Position numbers and translations under genes: made by a program. A DNA stretch of 64,000 nt from Dactylosporangium siamense. Its GTDB lineage: Bacteria; Actinomycetota; Actinomycetes; Mycobacteriales; Micromonosporaceae. The stretch is from the NCBI RefSeq assembly GCF_016862795.1, contig NZ_BONQ01000117.1, positions 1 to 64,000 on the forward strand, written 5' to 3'. Shown here piece after piece: positions 18,857-32,378 of this stretch. Numbering within the stretch: the first letter of the stretch is position 1; each line of letters begins with the position of its first letter. The notes beneath the pieces were generated by a model that was not told where the DNA came from, did no database searches, and worked only from the letters and a program-made list of their open reading frames with translations.

Positions 18857-19501
18857 TCACCGCCGTAGCTGAGTGTCCTCTGCGCTGTCCGGGCTGTCCG
18901 GGTCCGCCGCGTCGGCGGTGGCTCCCCTGATCCTCGGGTGGTCCGTAGCCTGCCGGAGCGCCGCGAACTCTTCGGCGAGCCGGTCGAGCGTGAAGTGGGC
19001 GTTGAGACCGCTCGGATTCGGCAGGATCCACAGCCGCGCGCCACCGAACTCCTGCTCCTGCGGACCTACCTGCACCCGTTGCGTGCCGAACGCCGTTCGG
19101 AACGCGGTGACTCCGAGCACCGCCAGCCAGGCGGGCGCGAACCGTTCCACCTTCGCCCGCAGGATCACCCCGCCGGCGGTCAGCTCGTCCCGGGTCAGTT
19201 CGTCGGCCCGTGCGGTGGCCCGGGCGGCCAGGTTGGTGATGCCCAGCCCGTACCCGATCAGCAGGCCCTGCTCGTCCGGGCGCAACTGTCGCGGGGTGAA
19301 CCCGCTGCGGTGCAACGCGGGCCAGAACCGGTTGCCGGGGCGGGCGAAGTGGTGCCCGGTCGCCGCGGACCACAGCCCGGGGTTGATCCCGCAGAGCAGG
19401 ACATCGAGACCGGGCGCGATGACGTCCTCGAGCAACTTGTCCGCGGCGGCGGCCAGGTCCGCACGGCTCGGCCGGGCATCCCGGTTCAATGTCGACGCCA
19501 T
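18857..19501 (-). CDS. mug: G/U mismatch-specific uracil-DNA glycosylase
   Basis: A 214-residue Mug-family DNA repair enzyme that removes uracil (and other lesions) opposite guanine. It has the GINPGLWSAATGHHFARPGNRFWPALHRSGF block, with Asn40 in the catalytic position of GINPG, and the LPNPSGLNAHF loop that inserts into DNA. ATG 19501 opens directly onto the family core. The C-terminal 30 residues are Asp/Ala-rich and probably disordered. A family-1 uracil-DNA glycosylase (ung) lies 44 kb away. Confidence 0.95.
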   Translation of the reverse strand: MASTLNRDARPSRADLAAAADKLLEDVIAPGLDVLLCGINPGLWSAATGHHFARPGNRFWPALHRSGFTPRQLRPDEQGLLIGYGLGITNLAARATARADELTRDELTAGGVILRAKVERFAPAWLAVLGVTAFRTAFGTQRVQVGPQEQEFGGARLWILPNPSGLNAHFTLDRLAEEFAALRQATDHPRIRGATADAADPDSPDSAEDTQLRR

Positions 19502-19570
19502 GCGGACAAGGATGCCAGGAGAGCTTCTACCGCCAGGCAGAGTGAAACGGTGGAGATTGCGTACCCGTCG

Positions 19571-19975
19571 ATGGACCTTGATGCCGTGCTCTCGCTCTGG
19601 GACCAGCCGGTAGACGGCCGTGCCGATCCTGCCGCGGACTTCCGACGGTTCTACGCCGACCCCGTGCCGGTCAACGGCACCCCGATGACGGCCGACGACC
19701 TGGTGGCCCGTGCCCGGGCGTTGCAGGTCGCGTTCGCGGACCGGCGCACCGAACTGGTGCATCGGGTGGAAGCCGCCGGAAGGTTGGTGATCGGCTTCTA
19801 CATGCACGTCAGGCACGTGGGCCCGTACGTCACGCCGCTCGGCCGGGTCGAAGCGACCGGCCGCCAGCTGAAGATCCGAGTCAACGACATCCTGACCGTC
19901 GAGAACGGGAAGATCACCGACATCTGGGTGATGTCCGACGACGTCGACCTGATGCGCCAACTCGGCCTGCTCTGA
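19571..19975 (+). CDS. NTF2-like (SnoaL/ketosteroid-isomerase fold) protein
   Basis: A 134-residue protein: DLDAVLSLWDQPVDGRADPAADFRRFYADPVPVNGTPMTADDLVARARALQ and later VRHVGPYVTPLGRVEATGRQLKIRVNDILTVENGKITDIWVMSDDVDLMRQLGLL. The RQLKIRVNDIL...GKITDIWVMSD ending is typical of SnoaL-like polyketide-cyclase-fold proteins. An alternative GTG start at 19550 would add seven residues. It is divergent from mug across about 70 bp, with no other clue to substrate. Confidence 0.8.
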   Translation: MDLDAVLSLWDQPVDGRADPAADFRRFYADPVPVNGTPMTADDLVARARALQVAFADRRTELVHRVEAAGRLVIGFYMHVRHVGPYVTPLGRVEATGRQLKIRVNDILTVENGKITDIWVMSDDVDLMRQLGLL

Positions 19976-19979
19976 CGGT

Positions 19980-19996
19980 CGTCGGTTCTACCGACG
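19980..19996 (+). terminator. short hairpin after the NTF2-like gene
   Basis: CGTCGG and CCGACG pair around TTCTA, 5 bp after the stop. The stem is only 6 bp, so this is a weak terminator candidate; the RidA gene starts 24 bp beyond. Confidence 0.4.
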
Positions 19997-20019
19997 GGCG
20001 ATCCACTACCGTTGGCGGC

Positions 20020-20439
20020 ATGGGTGAGCGGCGGTTGATCTCCAGCGGTTCCACGTTCGAGCGGGAGATCGGATACTCACGGGCGGTCGTCGACGGTGAC
20101 TGGGTCCACGTCTCGGGGACTACAGGGTTCGACTATGCGCTGATGACGATCTCTGACGACGTATTGGTGCAGGCACGGCAGTGCTGGGTCAACATCGACG
20201 CGGCGTTGCGGGAGGCCGGTGCCAGCGTTCAGGACGTCGTCCGGGTTCGGTACCTGCTGCCGGACGCCGCCGACTTCGAGCCCTGCTGGCCGGTGCTGCG
20301 GGAGTGGCTCGGTGAGGTGCGTCCCGCGGCGACGATGCAGGTGTGCGGGCTGTCGGACCCCCGCATGCGGATCGAGATCGAGGTGACCGCCCGCCGGTCA
20401 GGCAGTCGCGTCGCGCCAGGTTTGGGCTGGCCCAGGTAG
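20020..20439 (+). CDS. RidA/YjgF-family protein
   Basis: A 139-residue member of the RidA family (reactive enamine/imine deaminases and relatives). FEREIGYSRAVVDGDWVHVSGTTGFDY, QARQCWVNIDAALREAGASVQDVVRVRYLLPDAADFEPCWPVLREWLG and MRIEIEVTA correspond to the trimeric fold. The usual catalytic Arg position is represented by the Arg of VRVRYLL. It may act alone on metabolic by-products; no partner gene is adjacent. Confidence 0.92.
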   Translation: MGERRLISSGSTFEREIGYSRAVVDGDWVHVSGTTGFDYALMTISDDVLVQARQCWVNIDAALREAGASVQDVVRVRYLLPDAADFEPCWPVLREWLGEVRPAATMQVCGLSDPRMRIEIEVTARRSGSRVAPGLGWPR

Positions 20440-20495
20440 GGCCGGAGCGCCACTGCGAGTGCTGCCGAGGTTCGGACCCGGCTCAGGCCAGGTCG

Positions 20496-20575
20496 GGGCT
20501 GGGTTGTGCCGGGCTGGGTTGTGCCCGGGCTGGGTTGTGCCCGGGCTGGGGTTGTGCCCGGGCTGGGGCTGTGCC
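20496..20575. repeat. 15-17 bp array with stepwise unit growth
   Basis: Units based on GGGCTGGGTTGTGCC: 15, 15, 16, 17 and 17 bp long. The longer copies gain one C, then one G, in homopolymer runs. The gap 20440-20721 holds no gene and otherwise only a short TCGTG run near 20700. Confidence 0.9.
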
Positions 20576-20721
20576 TGGCAGGTCGGACTGCGTCGGGTCG
20601 GCGCGGGTCGAGCGGGGCCGGGGTGTGTCGGGGTGCCGAGATTGCTGCGCGGGAGGGCGGGCCGGTGTCTGATGCCGGTGTCGGCCGCCGGCGACGCCGG
20701 GTCGTGTCGTGTCGTGTCGTG

Positions 20722-21423
20722 CTACGCCGTGCGGCCGGTGGCGTCGTCCGTGTCGCGGCCGTCTGAGATCTTGATGTGCAACGCGGCGGCGAGCGTGTGC
20801 GACAGCGAGATCAGGTCGTTGGTGCTGATGGTGGCGCCGGCGAAACTGGTCACCCCGCCGATGCCGGAGAGGGCGCAGTCGGTCAGCCGGGCACCGTCCA
20901 TGGTCGCGGCGGAGAACTGCGCGCCGGTCAGATCACAGCGGGCGAAAGTGGCGCCGGTGAGGTCGGACCCGGTGAAATCCGCGCCGGCCAGGTTGCAGTC
21001 CTCGAAGTGCACCGCGCTGAACTTGGTCGCGCGAAACACCGACAGGTCGATGCGGCAGTCGCGCAGCGTCACGTCGCGGAGCACCCCGTCGAGCCAGTGC
21101 AGACCGGTCAGGCGTGCGTCCTTGATCGCCACCCGGAGCAGCGACGACTGGTCACCGTGCAGGTTGGCGAGGTTCGAGCTCTCGGCCAGGCAGTCGGTCA
21201 GCGACACCTTGACGAACGACGTGCCGCTGAGGTCGGTACGGTTGAACCGGCACTGGTTGAACTCGGCACCCTTGACCGTTCGCCCGGTCAGGTCCAGGTC
21301 GTAGAAGCCGAGCCCGGTGTAGGCGCCCTCGTCGCGAAGGTCGTCCTCGTCGACAGTCGCCAGCTCCAGCGCTTTCGGTGGCCTGGGCTTCGCGGGTACG
21401 GAGGGTCTGCTCGGGGAGGGCAT
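20722..21423 (-). CDS. pentapeptide-repeat protein
   Basis: A 233-residue protein. Residues 1-40 are a Pro-rich leader. From about residue 45 it shows the A(D/N)LXX pentapeptide pattern: DLDLTGRTVKGAEFNQCRFNRTDLSGTSF, SNLANLHGD, CNLAGADFTGSDLTGATFARCDLTGAQFSAATMDGARLTDC. This forms a right-handed quadrilateral beta-helix. Some members mimic DNA and protect gyrase, but no resistance role can be claimed here. ATG 21423 is the first Met of the reasonable leader. It is divergent from hrpA. Confidence 0.92.
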   Translation of the reverse strand: MPSPSRPSVPAKPRPPKALELATVDEDDLRDEGAYTGLGFYDLDLTGRTVKGAEFNQCRFNRTDLSGTSFVKVSLTDCLAESSNLANLHGDQSSLLRVAIKDARLTGLHWLDGVLRDVTLRDCRIDLSVFRATKFSAVHFEDCNLAGADFTGSDLTGATFARCDLTGAQFSAATMDGARLTDCALSGIGGVTSFAGATISTNDLISLSHTLAAALHIKISDGRDTDDATGRTA

Positions 21424-21563
21424 GGTTGTGACGTTAGTGGCAGGAGTGACGATCTGCCGAGAGCTCTCCGGCCTTCGACGGGGGAATTCCACCGTCCAGG
21501 AAATCCACGGAGCGGAAAATCACCGGGCAATCGCGGCGACGCGTGCCTATTCTTGCGAGCGTT

Positions 21564-25973
<4,410 letters not shown>

Positions 25974-26024
25974 TCGCCGTCCCGGCTGCCGGGAGCGCCC
26001 CCGACCGCAGGTGTGGATGTGGCC

Positions 26025-26096
26025 GCGGCTGTGGACGTGGCCGCGGGCGGTGACATGGCCGCGGGCGGTGACGCGGCCGCAGGCGGTGACGCGGAC
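26025..26096. repeat. in-frame 18-bp array in the MFS tail
   Basis: Four units of GCGGGCGGTGACATGGCC type. On the coding strand they read AASPPA repeats in the C-terminal cytoplasmic tail. Confidence 0.88.
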
Positions 26097-26720
26097 TCGG
26101 GTGTGGACGTGGGTGTGGGTGTGGTGCTGGGGGTTTGCCGGACGGCCGGTGCCAGCGCCATTACTCCTGCGGCCAGCGCCGCCAGTGTCAGCAGCGCCTG
26201 ACCCATCCCGATCACGTCGGCGAGCGCGCCGATGAGTGGCGGTCCGATCAGGATCGACCCGTACCCGATGCTGGTCACCAACGCGATCGCCTCCGCCGGC
26301 CGGTCGGTCTCGCCGGCGGCGCTCACGGCGGCGGGGAACACCAGGCACACCCCGGCGCCCCACAACAGCGCCCCGGCGAACGTCACCGGCGTCCACGGCG
26401 ACAGCACGGTGATGAGCACTCCGGCGATGCCGAGGACACCGCCGGCTCGTACCGCTCCGGCCCGGCCGAGCCAGGCGACGGCCGGCGTGCCCGCGAACCG
26501 GACAACGGTCATGGCGGTCGCGAAGGTGGTGTAGCCGAGCGCGGCTGACGCCTCGGACAGTCCCCGGCCGGCGTGGAGGTACAACGCCAACCAGTCGTCG
26601 GCCGCCCCCTCGATGATCGTCGCGCAGAGCGTGAGGAGGCCGATGAGGAGCAGCGCCCGGTTGCCGGTCAGCCGTTCCCGCCAGCCGCGCCGCGCCGCAC
26701 CTGACGCAACCACGGCGGAC

Positions 26721-26760
26721 GTTGGTCCAGCCGGCGTTGGTCCAGCCGGCGTTGATCCGG
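26721..26760. repeat. in-frame 15-bp array in the MFS central loop
   Basis: Two exact copies and one partial copy of GTTGGTCCAGCCGGC, coding AGPTP repeats. Confidence 0.9.
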
Positions 26761-27480
26761 CGTGCCGCGGGTCGTCCCGGACGGGCGGCTCGGCTGTCAG
26801 CGGCTGACGCTGCCGGGGCGCCGACTGTGGGTCCTGCTCGCGGCCCTCCGGCGTGCGACCTGCCATGGGTGGGTCGGTCAACGCGACCGTCGACCCGGTG
26901 CTGGCTGGGCCCCGCTCGTCGATGTACCAGAGCAGGCCCACGATCGTCGCCCCGGTGACGCACCACGCGGCCACGGTGAAGTGCAGGCCGATCGCGACGT
27001 CGCCGCGGGCAGCCAGCGCGCCGGCCGCCGCGCCGATGATCGAGCCGAGGCTCCAGCACGCGTGGTACCGGGGCATCCACTCCCGTCCCGCCCGTTGGTC
27101 GACGGCGCTGCCCTGGACGTTCATCGCCACGTCCCACGATCCGTAGACCATGCCGAGCGCGAACAGCGCGGCCGACAACTGGACGACGTCGGTGGCCAGA
27201 CCCACGCAGGTCAGTGCCGCCGCGGTGACCACGGACGTGAACGCGACCCACGCCCGGCTGCCGACCCGCCGGCACACGTGACCGGTCAGCGGCATCGACA
27301 GCAGCGACCCGACGCCGAGCGCGAGCAGGGCCCGTCCGAGCTCACCCGGGCTGAGGTCGTGCCGGGCGACGATTGCCGGTACCCGCGACACCCATGTGCC
27401 GAGCAGTGCACCGCTACCGGTGAAGACGAGCGCGGTGCCGAGCGCGGCCCGTCGCATCGAGGTGGACCGCTCGCTGGGCA

Positions 27481-27729
27481 TCACTCCATCGTGCCTGTCG
27501 CGGTCCGATCCGACCATCCGACGCCGCTACCGCTACCGATGCCGACGACGCCTGTGCCCGTGCGGGTACCTGTGCCGAGGCTGGCTACGCGGAGCCTCGC
27601 TGTGCCGAGCCAGTCCCGCAGGTCGGTCAGGTTGATCGGGATCGGGTCCTCCCGGCCCTGGCTGTCGACCGCCGATGCCAGCGGTTCCGGAGCGGCGCTG
27701 GCACGATGCGAGGTCGCGGCACGCCGCAT
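27481..27729 (-). CDS. possible small protein upstream of the MFS gene
   Basis: An 82-residue frame whose 3' half has the strong G/C third-position bias of real genes here: AVDSQGREDPIPINLTDLRDWLGTARLRVASLGTGT. Its stop overlaps the MFS start as TGATG, with GGAG just before, as in coupled genes. The 5' part lacks the bias and the start is uncertain (an upstream ATG at 27798 also exists), so it may be a decayed or truncated gene. I do not recognise it. Confidence 0.35.
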   Translation of the reverse strand: MRRAATSHRASAAPEPLASAVDSQGREDPIPINLTDLRDWLGTARLRVASLGTGTRTGTGVVGIGSGSGVGWSDRTATGTME

Positions 27730-27869
27730 TGGCAGCCGTTCTGGTGGACTTGTGGACGATCCCGGACATGGACCCGACGGGCATTCGGATCGCCGCATGG
27801 CCGGACAGCCGCCCGCGGACAGCCGGCTGGCTGCGCGTGCGTTGCCCGTGCGGGACGGGCGGCGTCACA
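27730..27869. other. short gap without clear features
   Basis: Open frames cross it on both strands but none combines a start, codon bias and recognisable sequence. Confidence 0.5.
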
Positions 27870-29099
27870 TCACAGGTCGTCGGGCCTGCGCATGATGATG
27901 GTCTGGTCGTTCGCGCCGGGCGCGGGGGCCGGCGGGCCGCCGGCCGGCGGGAAGCCAGCCGCTGGGGGACCGGCGGGCGGGGCGGCGGGTGGGCCGCCGT
28001 AGACGTTCGGCCCTCCGGGTGCGCCCTGGCCTGGCGGGAAGCCCTGCCCGTAGCCCTGACCGCCCTGGAAGGCGGCGCCCGCGGGTGCGGCCGGCGACCC
28101 GTACACGCCGGGGGTGATCACCGAGGTGGCCTGGTCGTGTCCGGCCGCGGGCAGGTTGAACACGCCCGTGTCCGGTTCGAGGCGGTCCTTCCGGCGGAAA
28201 TAGAAGAGGCTGCCGACGAGTCCGAGCGCCGCGACGATGGCGACCACGCCGATCCAGAACCCGAACGAAAGGCCGCCGCTGTCCTTGCTGACGGTGGTCT
28301 TCGGGTCGTCGCGGGGGATGGCGCCGTTGCCGGCCTCCGGCGGGGCGATGATCTCGTCGGAGGTGGCGGCGGGGTCGGCGGAGGCGCTGCGTGATGCGCG
28401 GGTGGACTTCGACGCGCTCGGCGTGGCGCTCGCACCCGTGACCCGGATCTTGAACTGGGCGGCGTTGTTACCGGGCTTCGAGTCGTTGACCTTCTGGGTG
28501 GTGATTCTGGCGTCGACACCGCCGTTGCCTTCCCCAGCGGTGCGCAGGACGACCTGGATCGAGCCTTTGAAGGACTGTTTGGCGTCCAGCGCCTTCGTAC
28601 AGGTCGCCGCGGTGCGGTTGCCGCCGACGACAGTGCAGTCCCCGGCGGACTCGATCTGCGTGTTCCCCGGCACCCGGATCGTGATGCCGACCGCCACCTT
28701 GATGTCCCCGCGGTTGGACACCTCGAAGCCGACGGCGGTCTTCGCGCCGGCCTTGCCCTGGATGTTGCCGTTGTCGACCGTTGTCTCGATGTCGGTCGCG
28801 GGGGTCGTCGCGGCATGCGCGGGCTGGGCGATGACGAGTGCGCCGAACCCGCCGGAGGCGAGGGCTGCGGCGATCCCGGCCGCCGCGAGCCTGCACGAGA
28901 TGCTGAGGGAAACGCGGCGGGTGTCGCCGCGGGAGACACGGCCGGAGATGCTGCTGGCGGTGCTGCTGGCGGTGCGGTCAGATGTGCGACCTGTGGTGCG
29001 ATCTGCAGAGGTCACGGCGAGGACACTCGAGACGAATCCCGAGAGTCGCCCCGCCGAGCGTGCCGCCCAGCGTTCTGTGCCGCGTGTCGTCGTGCTCAT
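27870..29099 (-). CDS. secreted, membrane-anchored protein with DUF11-like domain
   Basis: A 409-residue envelope protein. An unusually long N-region (about 75 residues with Ser/Thr/Arg repeats) precedes a signal-type hydrophobic stretch (LAAAGIAAALASGGFGALVIAQPAHA, cleavage after AHA). The extracellular part (ETTVDNGNIQGKAGAKTAVGFEVSNRGDIKVAVGITIRVPG) resembles a beta-sandwich of the DUF11 type with two Cys. A Ser/Ala linker, one membrane helix (FWIGVVAIVAALGLVGSLFYF) with RRKDR as the inside anchor, and a Gly/Pro/Tyr-rich cytoplasmic tail follow. The function is unknown. Confidence 0.75.
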   Translation of the reverse strand: MSTTTRGTERWAARSAGRLSGFVSSVLAVTSADRTTGRTSDRTASSTASSISGRVSRGDTRRVSLSISCRLAAAGIAAALASGGFGALVIAQPAHAATTPATDIETTVDNGNIQGKAGAKTAVGFEVSNRGDIKVAVGITIRVPGNTQIESAGDCTVVGGNRTAATCTKALDAKQSFKGSIQVVLRTAGEGNGGVDARITTQKVNDSKPGNNAAQFKIRVTGASATPSASKSTRASRSASADPAATSDEIIAPPEAGNGAIPRDDPKTTVSKDSGGLSFGFWIGVVAIVAALGLVGSLFYFRRKDRLEPDTGVFNLPAAGHDQATSVITPGVYGSPAAPAGAAFQGGQGYGQGFPPGQGAPGGPNVYGGPPAAPPAGPPAAGFPPAGGPPAPAPGANDQTIIMRRPDDL

Positions 29100-29405
29100 G
29101 TCACCCCCAACCGGCCTTCGGCGGACACTAGCAGGATCCGTCAACGGTCGTGCCGGACGCCGGTCCCCTCGACCTTGACCCCGGCCCCGGCCCGCGGTCC
29201 GCGCTGCACGACCGGTCCGGTGCCGGATAATCGATGGACCGGTCGGAGCAGGTGCAACAGCCGTCTGGGGCGAGCGGGTCCGGACGGACGTACGGTCTGG
29301 TGCCTTCCGATCGTGGCTTGCGTCACGCCTGCTTCGTTCAAGGCGGTAGTAGCGGGCGAAGCCACGCCCGGTGAAAGTTCGGCGCGGTCGGCCGAGCGGG
29401 AACCA
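29100..29405. other. upstream region of the secreted-protein gene
   Basis: No gene is supported in this 306-bp stretch; it must hold the promoter and leader of the 27870-29099 gene. I found no clear inverted repeat or -35/-10 pair. Confidence 0.5.
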
Positions 29406-29948
29406 TCAGACCGCGGGTGGTGCGGTGACGCTTGCCAGTGCCATCAGGAGCAGGATCGCCACGAACCCGACGTACACCAGTCGGCGGCGGCGGAGCGTCT
29501 CGTACGCGTGCCACCAGGCGATCGCCGCCTCGCATGCCGGACCGGCGACGAACACGCTGCTCCTGCGCCGGGGCACGAGCATCGGGGCGAGCCGGACCGC
29601 GGTGCTGACGTACACGCGGCGCGGTGGTGGGGGCTCGTCCGGGTACCACGGCGTCACCTGGATCTGCAGGTCGTCGTCGCCGAATCCGTCCTCGGCGAGG
29701 TAGAACCGTTCCGAGCGGCGGGCGAAGACCCGGCCGAGGAAGTCGTCGGCGGCGTCCTGGTGTCCGAGCCTGGTGCGCTGCAGCTCCAGCCAGTTCCACC
29801 GGGTGGCGACGTCGGTGAGGACGTCGACGTACAGGCAGTCCGCGTCCTCCTCGCCCCCGACGACGCGCACGGAGTCCCGGCGCAACGGCTCCAGGTGCCG
29901 GGAGACGAATGCGACGTACTCGGCGGGCGGCTCGGACGTCATCCGCAT
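29406..29948 (-). CDS. hypothetical protein with C-terminal membrane anchor
   Basis: A 180-residue protein I do not recognise. The soluble part (AEYVAFVSRHLEPLRRDSVRVVGGEEDADCLYVDVLTDVATRWNWLELQRTRLG...GFGDDDLQIQVTPWYPDEPPPPRRVYVSTAVRLAPML) has an alpha/beta look. It ends in one hydrophobic helix (RLVYVGFVAILLLMALASVTAPP), which would make it tail-anchored. The start is ambiguous between ATG 29948 and ATG 29942. Codon bias supports a real gene. Confidence 0.7.
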   Translation of the reverse strand: MRMTSEPPAEYVAFVSRHLEPLRRDSVRVVGGEEDADCLYVDVLTDVATRWNWLELQRTRLGHQDAADDFLGRVFARRSERFYLAEDGFGDDDLQIQVTPWYPDEPPPPRRVYVSTAVRLAPMLVPRRRSSVFVAGPACEAAIAWWHAYETLRRRRLVYVGFVAILLLMALASVTAPPAV

Positions 29949-29984
29949 CACACCATCGTCGCGGCCCGCACCGTGAAGCGCCAC

Positions 29985-30065
29985 CCTCACCGCGCCCACC
30001 CTCACAGCGCCGGTCTACACAGCACCGTCTTCACAGCGCCGGCCTCACCGCGCCGGTCTCGCAGC
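29985..30065. repeat. about 15-bp intergenic array
   Basis: Four to five imperfect units of CACAGCGCCGGTCTC type lie between two divergent genes. Confidence 0.7.
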
Positions 30066-30176
30066 GGGTGCTGCCACAGCGGTGCTGACGTGACGAGCGC
30101 CGTTCGTGGGTGCGGCCGGCGTCGCCGGTACCAGCGGCAACCGGTCATCCAAGGTCAACTGTTGCGTCCGGATGCG

Positions 30177-32318
30177 ATGATCGGCCCCGTGGGCTCCGCG
30201 TTACCCGTCGGCCGGGAGGTCCTCATCCCCCGGCAGCTGTCGGTCGCCATCGACGAGGGTGGCATCCGCACGGCTTCCGGCATGCTGCCCGCACTGCTGT
30301 ACACCACCGAAGGCCTCGAACGACACGGTCAGCGGGAGATGGTCTTCGCCGTGATCCGCACCGGTGCGCCGGCCCCCGGATACCCGCTCACCATGGCCCG
30401 CACCGTCCACCAGCTCGCCGCCGAGGGGCGTCTCGTGGAGGCGGGCGACGTCAGCGTCTTCGGCCAGCCCGGCATCGACATCGACGGCCGGGTGACCGGG
30501 TTCGTGTACGCCGCCGCCCCCGAGGACATCCCGTCGACGGTCCGGTTCGAGCGGCCCCCGCTCGTGGCGCTGCCGCTGCTCGCCGGTGAGACCGCGGTCG
30601 TGCAGCGGTTCGGACACGCGCGGGTGCTGTCACTGCTCGGCGCGCAGGAGCGGTACTACCCCCACCCATGGTGGTTCCGTCCCGGTCGGGCCCCGGTCGT
30701 CGACGACGCCGAGTTCCGGGCCGCGACGATGCTGTCGAAGGCACCCGCGTACAACCTGCCGTTCCTGCGGGTCGTCCACATCGGCGACCGTCTCGAGCTG
30801 ACGATCACCGCGGGCGACGCCACGTCGTACATCGGCGGCGCCGACGAGGAACTGGAGGCGTTCGAGGAGGCCCTGCGCGAGGCCGACGACGTGTGCGCGT
30901 TCCTGCCGGGTCTGGCCGACGTCCCGCAGACGTACGTGTGGGCGCCCGGCCAGCAGGGTCCCGCCGCGATCGTCGCCCCCGGCGGTGAACGCTCCACCCG
31001 GATCGGCTGCAACTTCCTGCTCCTGGTCCGCGGCACCGCCGAGCCGACCGCCCGCCAGGTCGAGGACGGGTTCGCGGTCCTGCTCACGGGAGCGATGTAC
31101 GCCCGTCTCCGCCAGGCGGTCGAGGCCGGCCGCCCGATCGAGATCGGCCTGCCCGCCGGCGCGGTCAGCACCCTCGCGCTCCGACTGGACCCGCGGCCCG
31201 GCCCGGCGACGCGACCGCTGCAGGCGGTACGCCAAGGCCCCGGCGCCCGGTCCGAGCCCACACCGACCAACGGCCACGCCGACGGCTCCGGCGACGCCGA
31301 CGGCCATCGCGACGACCTTCGGCGTGACGGCCATCGCGACGGTCACCCCGAAGGCCATCTCGACGGCCACGGTGGCCTGCCCGCCGGGGGAGTGCGATCC
31401 GTGGAAGGCGGCCGGCGCGCGCCTGGCAGTGGGGATGGGGGCGGCGGGGATAGGAACAGTGGGGATAGGAACAGCGGGGATACGGCGGGCATCGGTGCCA
31501 TGGCCGACGGCCGGAGCCCATCCGGCGCCGCGAGTCGCTCCAGCGACACCGAGCGGATTCCGGCCGCACGCCGTCCCGAGGACGCGAACCAGAACGGCGG
31601 CCTGGTCGGCGATGAGGGGCGCACGCCTGACCCCAACAGCACCCCGGACGCGGGCCGGTCTGTGGAGCCGGGCGGATCGGCGGATGCGGGCCTGCCGGTG
31701 GACCCGGATCAGTCCACTCGCATCGGGCGTTCCGGAGCTGCGGTCCATCCCCCCGGTCCGGGGTCCCTCCGCGACGGCACCCGGTCCGCACATCCCGGCG
31801 GCACTCACCCCGCCTCCGGCTCCGCATATCCAGGCGGCACCCACCCCGATGCCGGATCCGGGCATTCCGGTGCGGCCTCCGTACGACCGTCCACCGAGCG
31901 GTACCGCACCGGCGAGCTCACCATCTACCACCCCCCGCAGGCCGACGACACCGATCGGTCGAGCCGTGGTGCCGACGGCAGGGCCCTGCGGCACGTCGAT
32001 CGCGGCCGGATCGTCCTGCTCACCTCGGAGGAGCAGCTCCGCCGGGCCACGACCGCGGCCGAACTCGGCGACTTCATCGACCGGACCAGGGGCATCGTCG
32101 ACCGGGCGTTCACCGGGGTACGGCACGGCACCGAGGAACTCATGGTCGAGTTCCACCTCGGCCCGTCCCGCCCCGTCGCGGTGCGGATCATGGCGCGGCC
32201 CGAGGCTCCACCCCGTGAGCTGCAGGTCGTGCTGGAGCGGCAGCTGCTCGCCCTGCGACCGCCGACAATCCGCTACACCGAAGTGGCGTTCCAGCTGCAT
32301 CTGCAGCTGTACCGCTGA
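30177..32318 (+). CDS. unassigned 713-residue protein with disordered centre
   Basis: I do not recognise this protein. Residues 1-345 look globular (LPALLYTTEGLERHGQREMVFAVIRTGAPAPGYPLTMARTVHQLAAEGR; QRFGHARVLSLLGAQERYYPHPWWFRPGR; SYIGGADEELEAFEEALREADDVCAFLPGLADVPQTYVWAPGQQG). Residues about 350-575 are low-complexity and repeat-rich (GDRNS, GTHP, DGHR units). Residues 600-713 are a second fold (IVLLTSEEQLRRATTAAELGDFIDRTRGIVDRAFTG...VAFQLHLQLYR). No membrane helix or signal is visible. Start ATG 30177 is preferred; the open frame extends upstream without coding bias. Confidence 0.75.
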   Translation: MIGPVGSALPVGREVLIPRQLSVAIDEGGIRTASGMLPALLYTTEGLERHGQREMVFAVIRTGAPAPGYPLTMARTVHQLAAEGRLVEAGDVSVFGQPGIDIDGRVTGFVYAAAPEDIPSTVRFERPPLVALPLLAGETAVVQRFGHARVLSLLGAQERYYPHPWWFRPGRAPVVDDAEFRAATMLSKAPAYNLPFLRVVHIGDRLELTITAGDATSYIGGADEELEAFEEALREADDVCAFLPGLADVPQTYVWAPGQQGPAAIVAPGGERSTRIGCNFLLLVRGTAEPTARQVEDGFAVLLTGAMYARLRQAVEAGRPIEIGLPAGAVSTLALRLDPRPGPATRPLQAVRQGPGARSEPTPTNGHADGSGDADGHRDDLRRDGHRDGHPEGHLDGHGGLPAGGVRSVEGGRRAPGSGDGGGGDRNSGDRNSGDTAGIGAMADGRSPSGAASRSSDTERIPAARRPEDANQNGGLVGDEGRTPDPNSTPDAGRSVEPGGSADAGLPVDPDQSTRIGRSGAAVHPPGPGSLRDGTRSAHPGGTHPASGSAYPGGTHPDAGSGHSGAASVRPSTERYRTGELTIYHPPQADDTDRSSRGADGRALRHVDRGRIVLLTSEEQLRRATTAAELGDFIDRTRGIVDRAFTGVRHGTEELMVEFHLGPSRPVAVRIMARPEAPPRELQVVLERQLLALRPPTIRYTEVAFQLHLQLYR
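31446..31487. repeat. in-frame 15-bp array in the 713-residue protein
   Basis: Two copies of GGGGATAGGAACAGY and a partial third code GDRNS repeats within the disordered centre. Looser DGHR and GTHP repeats lie at 31290-31370 and 31796-31860. Confidence 0.88.
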
Positions 32319-32378
32319 CGCCCGCGCGCCGTGGCACAGGACGTGGCAGCCGTGGCATAGGAATGGTCTAGGAGTGGT

